In this document: positions 1-10,824 of the stretch, piece after piece | Position numbering within the stretch: the first letter of the stretch is position 1 | Layout: each line of letters starts with the position of its first letter | Assembly (NCBI GenBank): GCA_027186245.1 | Contig: CP114490.1 | Location: forward strand, 201,001 to 265,000 | Direction: 5' to 3' | DNA: 64,000 nt | From: Coriaria nepalensis | Taxonomy: Eukaryota > Streptophyta > Magnoliopsida > Cucurbitales > Coriariaceae | Translations under genes and position numbers: made by a program | Notes under the pieces: model-generated | Database searches by the model: none | Told to the model about the DNA's origin: nothing | The model's input: only the letters and a program-made list of their open reading frames with translations

Positions 1-284
1 AGTGAAATTTTTTCTCGAGTTTCTGGCTCTACTGTTGCTTCATCCTTCCGTGGAATCCTCACCGGAAAAAGGTGAATTTTCTTGTGCTTTATGGTTCGTC
101 TATTATGCTTAGTAACAGGAATTTAGTAGTCATCTCTCTCTTTCACTCTTGTTGCAGAATAACATCCACACTTGGGACCGGTCTTCCTTCACTAATGCCA
201 TGGATGTTCATTCCCTACAAAGAATACTGGTGCCTCTGCCGTGATTCCATTCTCTCATGCATACATCGCCGGGCTGGTACTTGA
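1..284 (+). other. possible 3'-terminal exons of a gene cut by the window start
   Basis: Bases 1-71 are open in frame 1 and end at a plausible donor (GT at 72-73). A pyrimidine-rich stretch ending in TTGCAG leads to a second open stretch at about 157-284 that closes with TGA. The two can be joined in frame. I do not recognise the protein, and another frame of the second stretch is also open, so the reading frame is not settled. This could be the end of a + strand gene lying mostly outside the window, or chance. Confidence 0.25.
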
Positions 285-1799
285 ATGACTTTACAATGTG
301 GAATATTCATCCCCCCCCCCCCCCCCTCTTGTTTCTAACTTTTATCAACAACCACACCTTTGCTTCACATCTATGGATTGAAATTTTGTATGGCTAATCT
401 ATGAAACTTTGTTCCCTTTTCTGCAATGTTCCTACTACTATTGCATTTCTTGACTTGTCCATATCTTATGTTGTGATTACATCCTCATAAATAGTGTCAA
501 GTTTGCAGAGTAGGAACAGAGACGGTGAATCGTCACAATTGATAACAAGACCGTGAATGCGCGTAGACAGTTTTTTCTCACCGTCCGTTTTGATTGATAA
601 CAGAGTCCAAATCAAAATTACAGGCCTGCTAGATTTTGCGTCAAGTGACACCTACGAATGAAGGAGCGAACTGAATAAGATCACAAGTACCAATTCCATC
701 ACATATTGACTGGAGGATCATTCATACCTGGAATTTCATTCAATTAATTGGATCTTGAAATTATGTTGCAAAATTAAATAGAATAGAACTATTTGCAGAA
801 TTAAGGAATTTCATGTAAATTGAATCCTAAGGACCGGCCTGAAGACCTTCATACCTCTCCACCCTCGTCGATTCACAAAGCTCCTCGTATGCCTGCATGG
901 AATGCGCTGTATACCTCTCCATTGCCATGACAGTCTGTTTCAATCTTCAAAATTTGGAAATTAGACCCCAAGTCCATCTAGAGGGTTTGAGGGACTGATC
1001 TCCAAATTTACACTCAAATATTACTATCATCTCCTCCATCTCTATATAGCACATATAGGAAAAGATTTTGCATTCAATGATTAACGGTTGATCTCTAAAT
1101 TTTAGAGATCTAAAAGCTAAAACGTAAAAGTCAAAACTGCTAGATGAATCTTTTGCAGAATACATTAAAAGTTCAAACCATACACTTAAATGCAAAATGA
1201 ATTAATACTAGATGGGATTAAAAATGGATTATGGAAACGGTCGTAAGAAATGGATGTGAAAGAGGTTGAGGAAATGAATATAATATAATACATTCAAATA
1301 AATAGTAATTTAATTTATACGAATATATAATGTGATCACGGGGTGGGAATACAAATAAAATATTGAAGAAAGAAAAATGAAGTGAAAGGGTAGTTTTGTT
1401 GTTCTTAGAGACTAGAGTCTGCTGCATGTTGTGTATGTTAATGTTAGTTACCATACCATTTGACAGTTGGGAAACCGAGCATGGAGCCAAAGACATGTGA
1501 TCAGTGAACGTGTAACTAAATGGGTGGATCAGAAATTTAGAATCATCAGTCATCACATCATGATTTACATCTTACAAAACAACAACAGACACAACACTAG
1601 TACTATATGGCGACAGGGTTATACTATTTTGCATGCATGCATGGCTTCCTTGGAGAGAAGATAACTAATTAAACAAAATAATAATAACAACAATCACATG
1701 AGAGACTGCTCACATGGTAGGTCCCCTCAATCTTGTGTATATATACATATACGTAGAGAAGAAGTAAATTTATGGGTTGTAGAATGTTTATAAGTGTAC
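285..1799. other. intergenic, upstream of the GASA gene
   Basis: No gene is recognised here. There is a run of 16 C at 311-326. A short minus-strand open stretch at about 835-941 follows an AG acceptor-like site and ends in a stop after about 35 codons. It looks codon-like but is not identifiable. The last 80 bases include a TATATA-rich stretch near 1737-1752 that could serve as the core promoter of the GASA gene. Confidence 0.5.
311..326. repeat. C16 homopolymer
   Basis: Sixteen consecutive C residues lie in AT-rich surroundings. Such runs are rare in plant DNA and prone to length error in sequencing. Confidence 0.9.
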
Positions 1800-2540
1800 A
1801 TGGCAATGGCGAGGGGAAGAGAGCGAGTTGGTGTGTTTTTCTTCCACCTTCTTCTGTTTATCCATTTGGTACTATCAGATCATAACCATGTAAGCTGAAA
1901 GCAAGCACTTTTTCTTCTACATTTTCGTAGCTTATTTGTGTTTATGTTCTCTATATAATAAGAAGTAATCATTATATATGTTTTTTTTTCCCTTTTTTGG
2001 TAGCCTAAAGTGAATGCAGAAGCTCCATCTCCACAACCTCAAAACGCTACCAATTACTATGGCATGGTAAGAATTAAAGTAGTTACTGTTTTTACACTCT
2101 AATAGTTAAAGGTGGTTTTGCATGCATGAAATCAACACTTTGTATATACAGTAATTAAGGTGTAATTAATTAATAATTAGCTTTCTTAATCAACAATTAA
2201 GTAACCTGACTTTGGGTTAAATTCAGCATGGCATCACTCAAGGCAGCCTCCAACCCCAGGGTAATTAATTAAGTAACCTGATTTAAGTAATTTTTTTTTT
2301 TATGGCCTTGGAAGAAGAAGTGAGTTAACTTGTGACTGTATGTATTATTATGATGAAGAATGTGAGCCACGTTGCAATGGGAGATGCTCAAACACACAGT
2401 ACAAGAAGCCATGCTTGTTCTTTTGCCAGAAATGCTGTGCCAAATGTCTCTGCGTGCCACCTGGCACTTATGGTAATAAGCAATTATGTCCTTGCTACAA
2501 TGACTGGAAGACCAAGAGAGGAGGACCAAAATGCCCTTGA
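1800..2540 (+). CDS. GASA/snakin-type gibberellin-regulated cysteine-rich peptide
   Basis: Proposed exons are 1800-1889, 2004-2066, 2227-2260 and 2359-2540 (123 codons with stop, 122 aa). The N-terminus has a hydrophobic signal-peptide stretch (FFFHLLLFIHLVLS), then a short Pro/Gln/Asn-rich linker, then the C-terminal GASA domain. With the acceptor at 2357-2358 the junction reads GSLQPQEC, which restores the first of the 12 conserved cysteines. All 12 can be counted, and the protein ends in the family signature KTKRGGPKCP. The family comprises small secreted peptides with six disulfides, often gibberellin-responsive and sometimes antimicrobial. The final acceptor lies about 60 bases beyond the nearest T-rich tract, which is unusual but needed for the family sequence. 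The specific role of this member cannot be read from the sequence. From memory, a GASA gene also neighbours a CML gene in Arabidopsis (At3g10185/At3g10190). Confidence 0.9.
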
Positions 2541-3030
2541 TCCATCCCTACCACCTACGCTACTTTATTGTGTATATTGATTTGTTTGTTTTGATCATGC
2601 CTTTCCTTTTTGAGCAATGCTTAATTGTTGGTTACTGTTAGTTGCAAATTGGTTATGATTCTTGCATGAATTATGCAAACCTACTTCGCCGTGACAGTCT
2701 TGCTTGATGTGTAAGAAAGAGTTGCTAAGTGATGGTGATAGTAAAGTCAATCTTTTTAAGTATAAAATGGGATATAATGGCACCGGCTAAGCGACGATTC
2801 TGTAGAAACCCAAAAAAAGCGTTGAATTTGAATTGAACGGACGGCGATTTAGATTTAATGGGTTTCTCCCCCTCTTCAGCTTTCTTCTTCTTCACCATAT
2901 TTATGGTTAAATAATCCCACCGATAATCTTTTCGGTTTCGTAATCCCCTTTCCCCGACTCTCTCCCTCCACGCAGTTTTCGTTTCTTGGAAGCAATGAGC
3001 CCCTTTTCGTCTACGGCTTTAACCCATTAA

Positions 3031-3062
<32 letters not shown>

Positions 3063-3970
3063 CCACCACCACCATCTTCTTCCTCTGTCTCTCATCCTGG
3101 CAATATCCAAATTTGTTAGGTAGACTATTATTAGCAGCAGCTATGTTTTTGTTTTCTACTTCTCTTTTCTCAATCCACTTGTTGAATCCTTATCTGCATT
3201 AAATTATTTGCCGTCATTCTGTCCGAATCTTCCACGCTTTCCTCTCTCTTCTGAATCCGCGTCGTCTCGTGTAATCCATCTTTATCGTTATCTATCTATT
3301 TCCCGGATCCCAATGAATTTCCACAAATCAAAACCCTAATTTCAGCGGCTGTTTTTTTTCTTCCCCCGCTTCTTTTATTTGCTTTCATATCTCTTTCTCA
3401 GATTGAGTCATTTCTCTCTGTTTTTGCCGATTCGTTTGTTTCTATGGTTTCTTGAGCTTCTTTGGAAGATGAACAAAATCACACGGCTGTTGATTTAGAT
3501 TGAATTAGAGAGGGAAATCTTGAGGTGGAATTTAGCGGCTGATTGAACTTTCATTCGGGTATTCTGAGAATTTGGGGAAAAATATTGGTCTGAGTTTGGG
3601 ATTTTGCTTTTGGATTTCCTTCCGGCTGCTTAATATTGAAGAAGGTGGTCAAATTCAGTAAACAGAGGTTGGAGTTTTATTACCTCCATCCATATTTCTG
3701 CATTTGTGTATTTTTTTTCCCCCTCTAAAAATACAGATGCATTTTATGTTAATTTGAAAGAGAATTCACAACTATTGTTCAGATTTTATCAGTTGAAATT
3801 AAAGTTCTTTGCTGCTTTTCCTTCCTTAATTCATCTTTCCCACTTTCGCTAATTCGATAGAGTTGAGGATTCAGGGGGCAAAATCTTTTCTTGACAGTCA
3901 GCTAGCCTCTTTTCTTTTATTCTTTTTCATTTGTAAAATTACAGTGTTATTTATCTTTAGATCAAAAGGT
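2541..3970 (+). other. GASA 3' region and long 5' leader of the SDP1 gene
   Basis: No coding sequence is recognised. The stretch from about 2850 is CT-rich and leader-like, with a CAT/CAC microsatellite at 3033-3074. An intron in the SDP1 5' leader is plausible, because the reading frame upstream of 3971 resembles intron or UTR rather than lipase, but its borders cannot be fixed. Confidence 0.45.
3033..3074. repeat. (CAT)n / (CAC)n microsatellite
   Basis: About nine CAT units are followed by four to five CAC units in the presumed SDP1 5' leader. Confidence 0.9.
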
Positions 3971-6967
3971 ATGGATATTAGTAATGAGGCCAGTGTTGAT
4001 CCTTTCACAATCGGACCTTCGACCATTGTTGGCCGGACCATTGCATTCCGAATCTTGTTTTGCAAATCAATGTCGCATCTGAGGAACCAAATATTTCACA
4101 CTTTACTAGATATCTTCCGTAGATGTAGAGAATTCATTACCCCCTTGGTATCATGGATGCATCCTAGAAACCCACAAGGTATATTAGCATTGGTGACTAT
4201 AATCGCCTTCTTGTTGAAACGATACACCAATGTAAAAGTGAAGGCCGAGATGGCTTACCGGAGGAAGTTTTGGAGAAACATGATGCGAACTGCATTGACC
4301 TATGAGGAGTGGGCCCATGCTGCTAAGATGCTCGATAAAGAGACCCCAAAAATGAACGAATCACACCTTTATGATGTAGAGCTCGTCAGGAACAAGCTTC
4401 AAGAGCTTCTTCACCGTCGTCAAGAGGGATCTCTTAGAGACATAATCTTTTTCATGCGAGCAGATCTTATTAGAAATCTGGGGAATATGTGCAATCCAGA
4501 ACTTCATAAGGGTAGACTTCATGTACCAAAACTAATAAAGGAATATATTGATGAGGTTTCTACTCAGCTGAGAATGGTTTGTGATTCGGATTCTGAAGAA
4601 CTTTCTTTGGAAGAGAAGCTTGCATTTATGCATGAAACGAGACATGCTTTTGGAAGAACAGCTTTGCTTTTAAGTGGAGGTGCTTCTCTTGGAGCTTTTC
4701 ATACTGGTGTGGTTAAGACTCTAGTGGAGCATAAGCTCCTGCCAAGGATAATTGCGGGTTCTAGTGTTGGTTCCATTATGTGTGCTGTTGTTGCTACAAG
4801 ATCTTGGCCCGAGCTTCAAAGCTTTTTTGAGGATTCGTGGCACTCATTGCAGTTTTTTGAACAGATGGGTGGGATTTTTACGGTGGTGAAAAGGGTAACT
4901 ACTCAAGGCGCTGTTCATGAGATTCGACAGTTGCAAATGATGTTAAGGCATTTGACTAGTAATCTTACTTTCCAAGAAGCGTATGATATGACGGGTAGGA
5001 TTCTTGGGATAACAGTTTGTTCTCCAAGGAAGCATGAGCCGCCTAGATGCCTTAACTACTTGACTTCTCCGAATGTTGTCATATGGAGTGCTGTTACAGC
5101 TTCATGTGCTTTTCCAGGACTTTTTGAGGCCCAAGAATTGATGGCTAAGGATAGAAGCGGAGAGATTGTTCCTTATCATCCGCCTTTCCATTTGGATCCC
5201 GAGGAATCGTCTGCACGGCGTTGGAGAGATGGTAGCTTGGAGATTGATTTGCCTATGATGCAATTGAAAGAGCTGTTTAATGTTAATCATTTTATTGTCA
5301 GTCAGGCTAACCCTCATATTGCTCCTTTACTGAGAATGAAGGAATTTTTCAGAGTTTGTGGAGGAAACTTTGCTGCCAAGGTATGATATTTTTATTGTGA
5401 ACTGAACTGATTATTTGAATATACATTGCAACCATGTTGAGGGTGGTTATCTATATGTAGTCCATGGCTGTTACAAGTAAATGCCACCTTCTGAAATCTT
5501 CACTTCTGTAATTGTTTGTACTTGATCCTTATTAATTATGATTGTCCTTGCAGCTTGCCCATCTTGCTGAGATGGAGGTAAAGCACAGATGCAACCAGAT
5601 ACTAGAACTTGGTTTTCCATTAGGCGGACTTGCCAAGTTGTTTGCTCAAGATTGGGAGGGCGATGTTACCATTGTTATGCCTGCTACTCTTGCTCAGGTA
5701 TCAATATTGAAATCCCGGTATAATGATAAAAACGTGTTAAGACATCAAAAAGTTCCATAGAAAATTGGAGCTATTGGGTCCATGTGGTTCAATTTTTTGC
5801 AACTATTGTTCTGATAAATTGACCGGTAAATATGCACAAATTTGGGTTCTGCGTGGGATTAGCATTTGAAACAAACTAAAGTTTAGTGGGTTGAAACTAA
5901 ATTTGGACTCTAACTGGAGTTTCAAATGGTGACCAAATGGACCTAAGTGGAACAAACAAGTTAACTATGTATGTTCTATTTGTGGATGATTTGCAACCTT
6001 TCTTTCAATAATAACTATTACTTACTTTTTGTTTTCTCCACGGCTTTGTCAGTACTCAAAAATCATACAGAACCCATCTCATATGGAGCTTCAAAAGGCA
6101 GCAAATCAAGGTAGAAGGTGCACTTGGGAGAAACTATCTGCCATAAAAGCAAACTGTGGCATAGAACTTGCCCTAGACGAATGCGTTGCAATTCTCAATC
6201 ACATGCGTAGGCTCAAAAGAAGCGCAGAAAGAGCAGCAGCTGCTTCTCAGGGCCTTTCCCATACAGTCAAGTTCAGTGCTTCTAGAAGAATCCCTTCTTG
6301 GAATTGCATTGCAAGAGAGAATTCAACTGGCTCAGTTGAAGACTTCCTTGCAGAAGTTGCTGCTACACACCAAGGAGGAGGAGGAGGTTCTTCAGGTAAA
6401 ATGCTGCGGACCCACAAAAGCATGCATGATGGAAGTGATAGTGAATCGGAAAGCGTTGACTTAAATTCTTGGACGAGATCTGGTGGGCCCTTGATGAGGA
6501 CAACCTCGGCCAATAATTTCGTAGACTTTGTCAAGAGTTTGGATGTTGATGAACTCAACAGAGGATTGATGGCTAATTCTAACTCCTCTACGAGTGTTCA
6601 AGTTGCATCGAACGGCCAGTATTCACTTAGTCCAAGGACTGCAATTACACCGGATAGAAGGTCTGATGGGGTGGAGTTTGATCTGAAGGATCTTGGGAAT
6701 AAGATCGCTGTTAATGGGCCGAACAGTATCATGCTGTCTGAAGGGGATTTCTTGCAGCCGGAAAGGATCCAGAATGGGATTGTGTTAAATGTTGTAAAGA
6801 AAGAAGACTTGGCATTGACTAATAGGAGTCAAGATAGTGAGAATGAAGTTGCAGGTATGCAGATTGATTGCTCTGAAAAGGAGATGGATGATTGCTTGGG
6901 ATCTGAATGTGGGAGCGATGATGATGATTCGCCTCCCGAAAATGGCGTAAAGGAATTGATGTTCTAG
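3971..6967 (+). CDS. SDP1: SDP1-type patatin-domain triacylglycerol lipase
   Basis: Exons are 3971-5380, 5554-5697 and 6053-6967, all joined in phase 0, giving 822 aa. That is close to the roughly 825 aa of Arabidopsis SUGAR-DEPENDENT1. The protein starts [18 protein letters not shown]. The frame is open upstream but has no family similarity, so 3971 is preferred. A hydrophobic segment lies near residues 69-83. The patatin domain carries the glycine-rich oxyanion loop GGASLGA, the nucleophile elbow GSSVG (263-267, Ser265) and the catalytic Asp in DGS (420-422), so both dyad residues are present. The C-terminal third is acidic, Ser-rich and low in complexity, as in the family. SDP1 starts the breakdown of seed oil at the lipid-droplet surface after transfer from peroxisomes. 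The gene looks intact. Intron 2 holds a small foldback near 5856-5930. Confidence 0.95.
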
Positions 6968-8263
6968 TTCTGGTTCTGATTCCATGGTTCATTCTAGCAA
7001 GGAGGATGTCAATGAATAAAGATTCTTTGGGTTTGCGGGTTGTTTCTCAACAGGTTAGAACGACTTCATGATCTGAAAATGCTGAGTCTTGAGCTGAGAG
7101 CTGCTCTGTACAGTTTGAAATTCTGCAAAAACTTAGGAACATGCGAACTTGATGTAAGAGATATTTTCTCGTATTGTAATATATTCATCTCTTGTATCAG
7201 TATATGAAAAACACGTTCAACTTTCCCTCTCGTCAGATTAGATTCGTGATCTGTGTTCATAAGTTGTTTAGATGACTGACAATAAATTTAGGTGTGTTAT
7301 TTTACCATCAAGTGATATATGATCAAATGGCTGCAATTGCATGATTAGTAGATCACTCGTCTGAAAAATCCAGGTCATAATACTCATCACTCGTAATAGA
7401 TAGAATAGAATAGAATGGGATATTCCTTTTAAAAAAATTGCCGTAGACAAAGGAACTTGGTTCCGAATCAGTGGACTCACTGGCGTCCAGATGTAAATGG
7501 TCTGGTCTAAGTAGGCTCCTCGTACTTTCCGTGTGCCATGCCCAACGAAACCGCAGAAAAGTTGAAACCCAACAAAAAAGAGAAGAGAAAAGCAAGAGCT
7601 GCCCAAGTTTCCAGCAAGCAATCTTGGTCCCCTCCACTCTGATTTTGATTGTTTCCTTCTTTCTCCAATTCATATTATTTTTTCCCTTTCTTTTCATACT
7701 CGAGCAAGATTTCAAGCACAATTTCTAAGAACATTCCTTGAAACTTACTCACAGTTTCGTGGGTGATAACACGATTGAACACAATTTGATGACCCAAGAA
7801 CCAAAACCATTTCACTTGGAACACAAATATCTTGTCTTGTCTAGTCTAAATGCAAACAAACTAATCAAATGGTCGATAGGATGTCTGTCTTTTCATACAT
7901 ATTTTATTTTGTTGGCCGTATTGTACTCTTAACAGTTCAGTTCATGTATCTCGTGTCTACACCTTAATCCCATATCTTAATTTAATAATCAACTTCTAAA
8001 CTCATCCAAATGCTCTAAACACTACTATTTAGTATTTAATATGCTTTATAGATATAATATATACATGAAGGAAAAAAAGTAAATAGTAATTAGTAAAGCG
8101 AAGTTTCCTGGAAAGTGCCTTCATTTCCCTCCATTTAACCCCCCCTCAACCTCCCCCACCTATTCTACCTCAAGACTCCATTTTTTATTCCTTCTCTCAT
8201 AATTCCCTGCTCTCAATTAATCATATCTTCTGTTTTCTGGGTTTTCCCAAAAGTTATAAATCA
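6968..8263. other. intergenic between SDP1 and the CML gene
   Basis: The first 250 bases are probably SDP1 3' UTR. No other gene is recognised. The last 200 bases are pyrimidine-rich and leader-like in front of the CML start codon. Confidence 0.5.
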
Positions 8264-8944
8264 ATGAAGCTCATCAAGATCAACCCCAAAAGGTTCAGCC
8301 CAAAACATATTTTCGGGTACAAGACGGAACGATCGAGTCTCAACCAGTCCGACCCATTATCTTTCGGTTCCACTTCGTCGTCTTCATCGTCTTTAGACTC
8401 CTCCTCGTCTGTACATAAACCTCGTATAGGATCTTACTCTGCTGATTTCCCTACTCCCACAAGCATTTTACCATATACATCGGGTGACTGGTCAGAAATA
8501 TCGTCCGATACTAATTTGGATCAGATTCGAGCTTTCAAGCCGAAAGATGGAGCTTACACCGGTATAGTTTCGAGAAAAGAACTGGAGCTTCTATTAAGCC
8601 GGATAGGAGCGGAGCCACCAAGCGAAGAGGAGGTGACGATGATGCTGAGCGAGGTGGATCGCAACGGCGACGGGTGCATAAACCTGTACTCGCTGATGAG
8701 CCGAGTCGGGTCGGCATGTGGTCCGGCTTGCGACGATGAGATGCGGGAGGCGTTTGAGTTTTTCGACGCGGACCACGACGGGAAAATCACGGCTCAGGAG
8801 CTGTTAAGCGTGTTCGCGGCAATTGGGGATGAGCGGTGCACGTTAGAGGATTGTAGGCGCATGATAGGAAGCGTGGACAAGAACGGAGACGGGTTTGTCT
8901 GTTTCGAGGAGTTTTTACGTATGATGGATGGACCTCGTGATTGA
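8264..8944 (+). CDS. calmodulin-like calcium sensor (CML35/CML36-like)
   Basis: Single-exon gene of 226 aa. The N-terminus (MKLIKINPKRFSPKHIF) is basic and is followed by a Ser-rich linker with several runs of serine, as in Arabidopsis CML35/36. Three canonical EF-hand loops are visible: DRNGDGCINLYS, DADHDGKITAQE and DKNGDGFVCFEE. Where a first EF-hand is expected (after IRAF, about residues 88-100), the loop reads KPKDGAYTGIVSRKEL. It lacks the regular Asp/Asn ligands and probably does not bind calcium. CMLs relay calcium signals by binding targets, and nothing here identifies the target. The lack of introns is usual for this group. Confidence 0.9.
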   Translation: MKLIKINPKRFSPKHIFGYKTERSSLNQSDPLSFGSTSSSSSSLDSSSSVHKPRIGSYSADFPTPTSILPYTSGDWSEISSDTNLDQIRAFKPKDGAYTGIVSRKELELLLSRIGAEPPSEEEVTMMLSEVDRNGDGCINLYSLMSRVGSACGPACDDEMREAFEFFDADHDGKITAQELLSVFAAIGDERCTLEDCRRMIGSVDKNGDGFVCFEEFLRMMDGPRD

Positions 8945-9222
8945 AGGACATTAATAAAAGTTGGATCTATGTTTCTCGGTTTTTGTTGTTTGGTCTTATA
9001 TTTTGTGTGTATTAAGTAAATAGTCAGACAATTGGACGGCTTTGAAATCCCCACCCATCATTGAAACTTGTCTTTTAATTGTAAGTAATTTAGGTCGAGA
9101 TCAACCTTAATACGAAGAATTAATTAAGAGTTAGATTATGATTATCTAAATTAATTAAATAAATATGTTGAAGTAGTATTTTATATCATTATTTTGTGTT
9201 TAATAAGATCAATTGATTTATT

Positions 9223-9254
<32 letters not shown>

Positions 9255-9467
9255 GATATCGATTATAAATAATATAAAATTAATATATATTATTTCAGTC
9301 TCAATAAATTGAAATTATTTTAGCATTTATATAAAAATATAAATATATGTAACACCAAATAAATTAGAGACAATTTCTCATAATGTTTTTATTATATGTA
9401 TTATGTTACAGAAATAATATTAATCTATTTTTTAACTTACTAACTTATGTTACAAGACGAAATATTT
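8945..9467. other. AT-rich intergenic
   Basis: Very AT-rich. It contains a (TTA)n microsatellite at about 9228-9254. No gene or element is recognised. Confidence 0.6.
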
Positions 9468-9650
9468 CAATACTTTCTCCAAGATGTAGAACCGGTGTTA
9501 ATATCCTATTGGATAGAATCGTGACCCTGTGATCAGAGACTGATTAACGGTCCTGATTCAATCTGAACTCCTGGGCCGTATAGGATCTTTCTCAGATGGG
9601 CTTGCCTTCCTGAGGTGGGCTTCTTCCATTTACGCGACAGTTTTCTAATT
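9468..9650 (+). pseudogene. U3 snoRNA pseudogene (5' domain missing)
   Basis: The sequence follows the 3' two thirds of the U3 gene at 56558 in this window. Shared stretches include GATTAACGG after the box B region, CCTGGGC and GGGCTTGCC against GAGCTTGCTC. The 5' domain with GGATCTGTTCTATAGG is absent. Box B is changed (GAGACTGA for GAGCGTGA), box C is changed (GGATCTTTCT for GGATCGTTCT) and the box D GTCTGA is lost. No upstream element or TATA box is seen at the expected distance. It is therefore a dead copy, lying just upstream of the coiled-coil gene. Confidence 0.75.
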
Positions 9651-9717
9651 TCGAAAACATTTTCTGGGCTATTTATATCATATAAAGCATTTTCTAGGCG
9701 CTTAGAAAAAAAAAAAG

Positions 9718-10423
9718 ATGGGGGAAAGTGAGAGCCGAAGCGTCGTCGATCTTGAGAAGACGTTGACGCCATTTTTTCAGAGAGCTTCTGAAGCAGAGGT
9801 CTGTTTGATTATGAAATAACTGTAATTCTGCACGTCTTATATTATCTCTTCTTGTTCAATTCATAAAGGACAAATTTAGAGTTAGCTTTTACATTGTTAG
9901 AGATTAGAGTTATCTCTTTTCCGCAGTTCTTCCGCATCAATCCATTGTATTGATTTGGTTTGTATTTATATTTATTTGTTTAAGGACCGTCTCTCTAAAC
10001 TTGAAGCTGCTCTTGAGAGTAAGAAAGGTAGCTCGTAACTAGACCAATCCAGCTTTGCCCCTGCTATTGATCTCATGAACTGTATGAATTCGTTCTCTTT
10101 CTTTTTTAACTGTTTGAACAAATTGCAGATTTGGGGAATGGAGAGCGAGCAAAACTGATAAGCCAATTACACTCCAAGTTAGAGAATGCAAATGCAGAGC
10201 TTTTGGCCGAACGAGCAAAGGTACAAGAATTTGCACCACCTCAAAATCTTCAAGTTTTATGCTTCTTTTTCTTTTGAAAAATCTGTTCTTTATGCTTTTT
10301 TGTTTGTAGGCTGAGAAGCTTTCTGCAGAAAACGGGAGGCTGCAGTATCGCATAATTCATCTTCTCCGAGCAGCAAAAGGAGCCTCATCAAAGGCTTCTG
10401 GAGAAGAAGCAGTAGTAGAGTAG
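9718..10423 (+). CDS. small conserved coiled-coil protein, function unknown
   Basis: Exons are 9718-9798, 9985-10027, 10129-10220 and 10310-10423, giving 109 aa with consistent phases and GT-AG borders. The protein starts MGESESRSVVDLEKTLTPFF. Its middle and C-terminal parts are strongly heptad-like (KLISQLHSKLENANAEL, AEKLSAENGRLQYRI), so a coiled coil from about residue 20 to 95 is likely. There is no signal peptide or membrane segment. I recall similar small plant proteins of unknown function but cannot attach a reliable name. The intron-rich structure and clean splicing frame argue for a real gene. Confidence 0.8.
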
Positions 10424-10824
10424 ATAGTAGTTTGAATTTGAATCGTCTTTTTCCTCGGATCATTCTTGCTCAAAATCGAAATTATTTTGAAATCTGGCCA
10501 TTTGGAATTTGCCGAGAACTATTAGGCTGTATTGATTGCTCTGGTTTATGAAGAGTAGTAGAAGATAAAGTGTTATTCTTCTCTTAATTTCTGCAGTTGC
10601 AATGGAATGCTGTAAGCTAACTATCATCGAAACAGAAATGAAACTTCATTTACATTTAAGCCCAGGGATGAAAGATACAAAGGGGATGAATCTGTTACAT
10701 TTTCACATTCCTATTCTAGTTCTATAAGCTACTCTTTTAGATTTTGAATTTTTTGTTGCAGTAATCCAATCAGCTCCACCTTTGGTTTCTTACTGTAAGA
10801 TTTCCTTTTGCATTGCTTTGCAAG
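10424..10824. other. convergent spacer
   Basis: Probable 3' UTRs of the coiled-coil gene and of the minus-strand locus that begins at 10825. Nothing else is seen. Confidence 0.5.

Noticed and set aside
6247..6558. 103-codon minus-strand open frame inside SDP1 exon 3
   Set aside because: It is the reverse-frame shadow of a strongly supported lipase exon.
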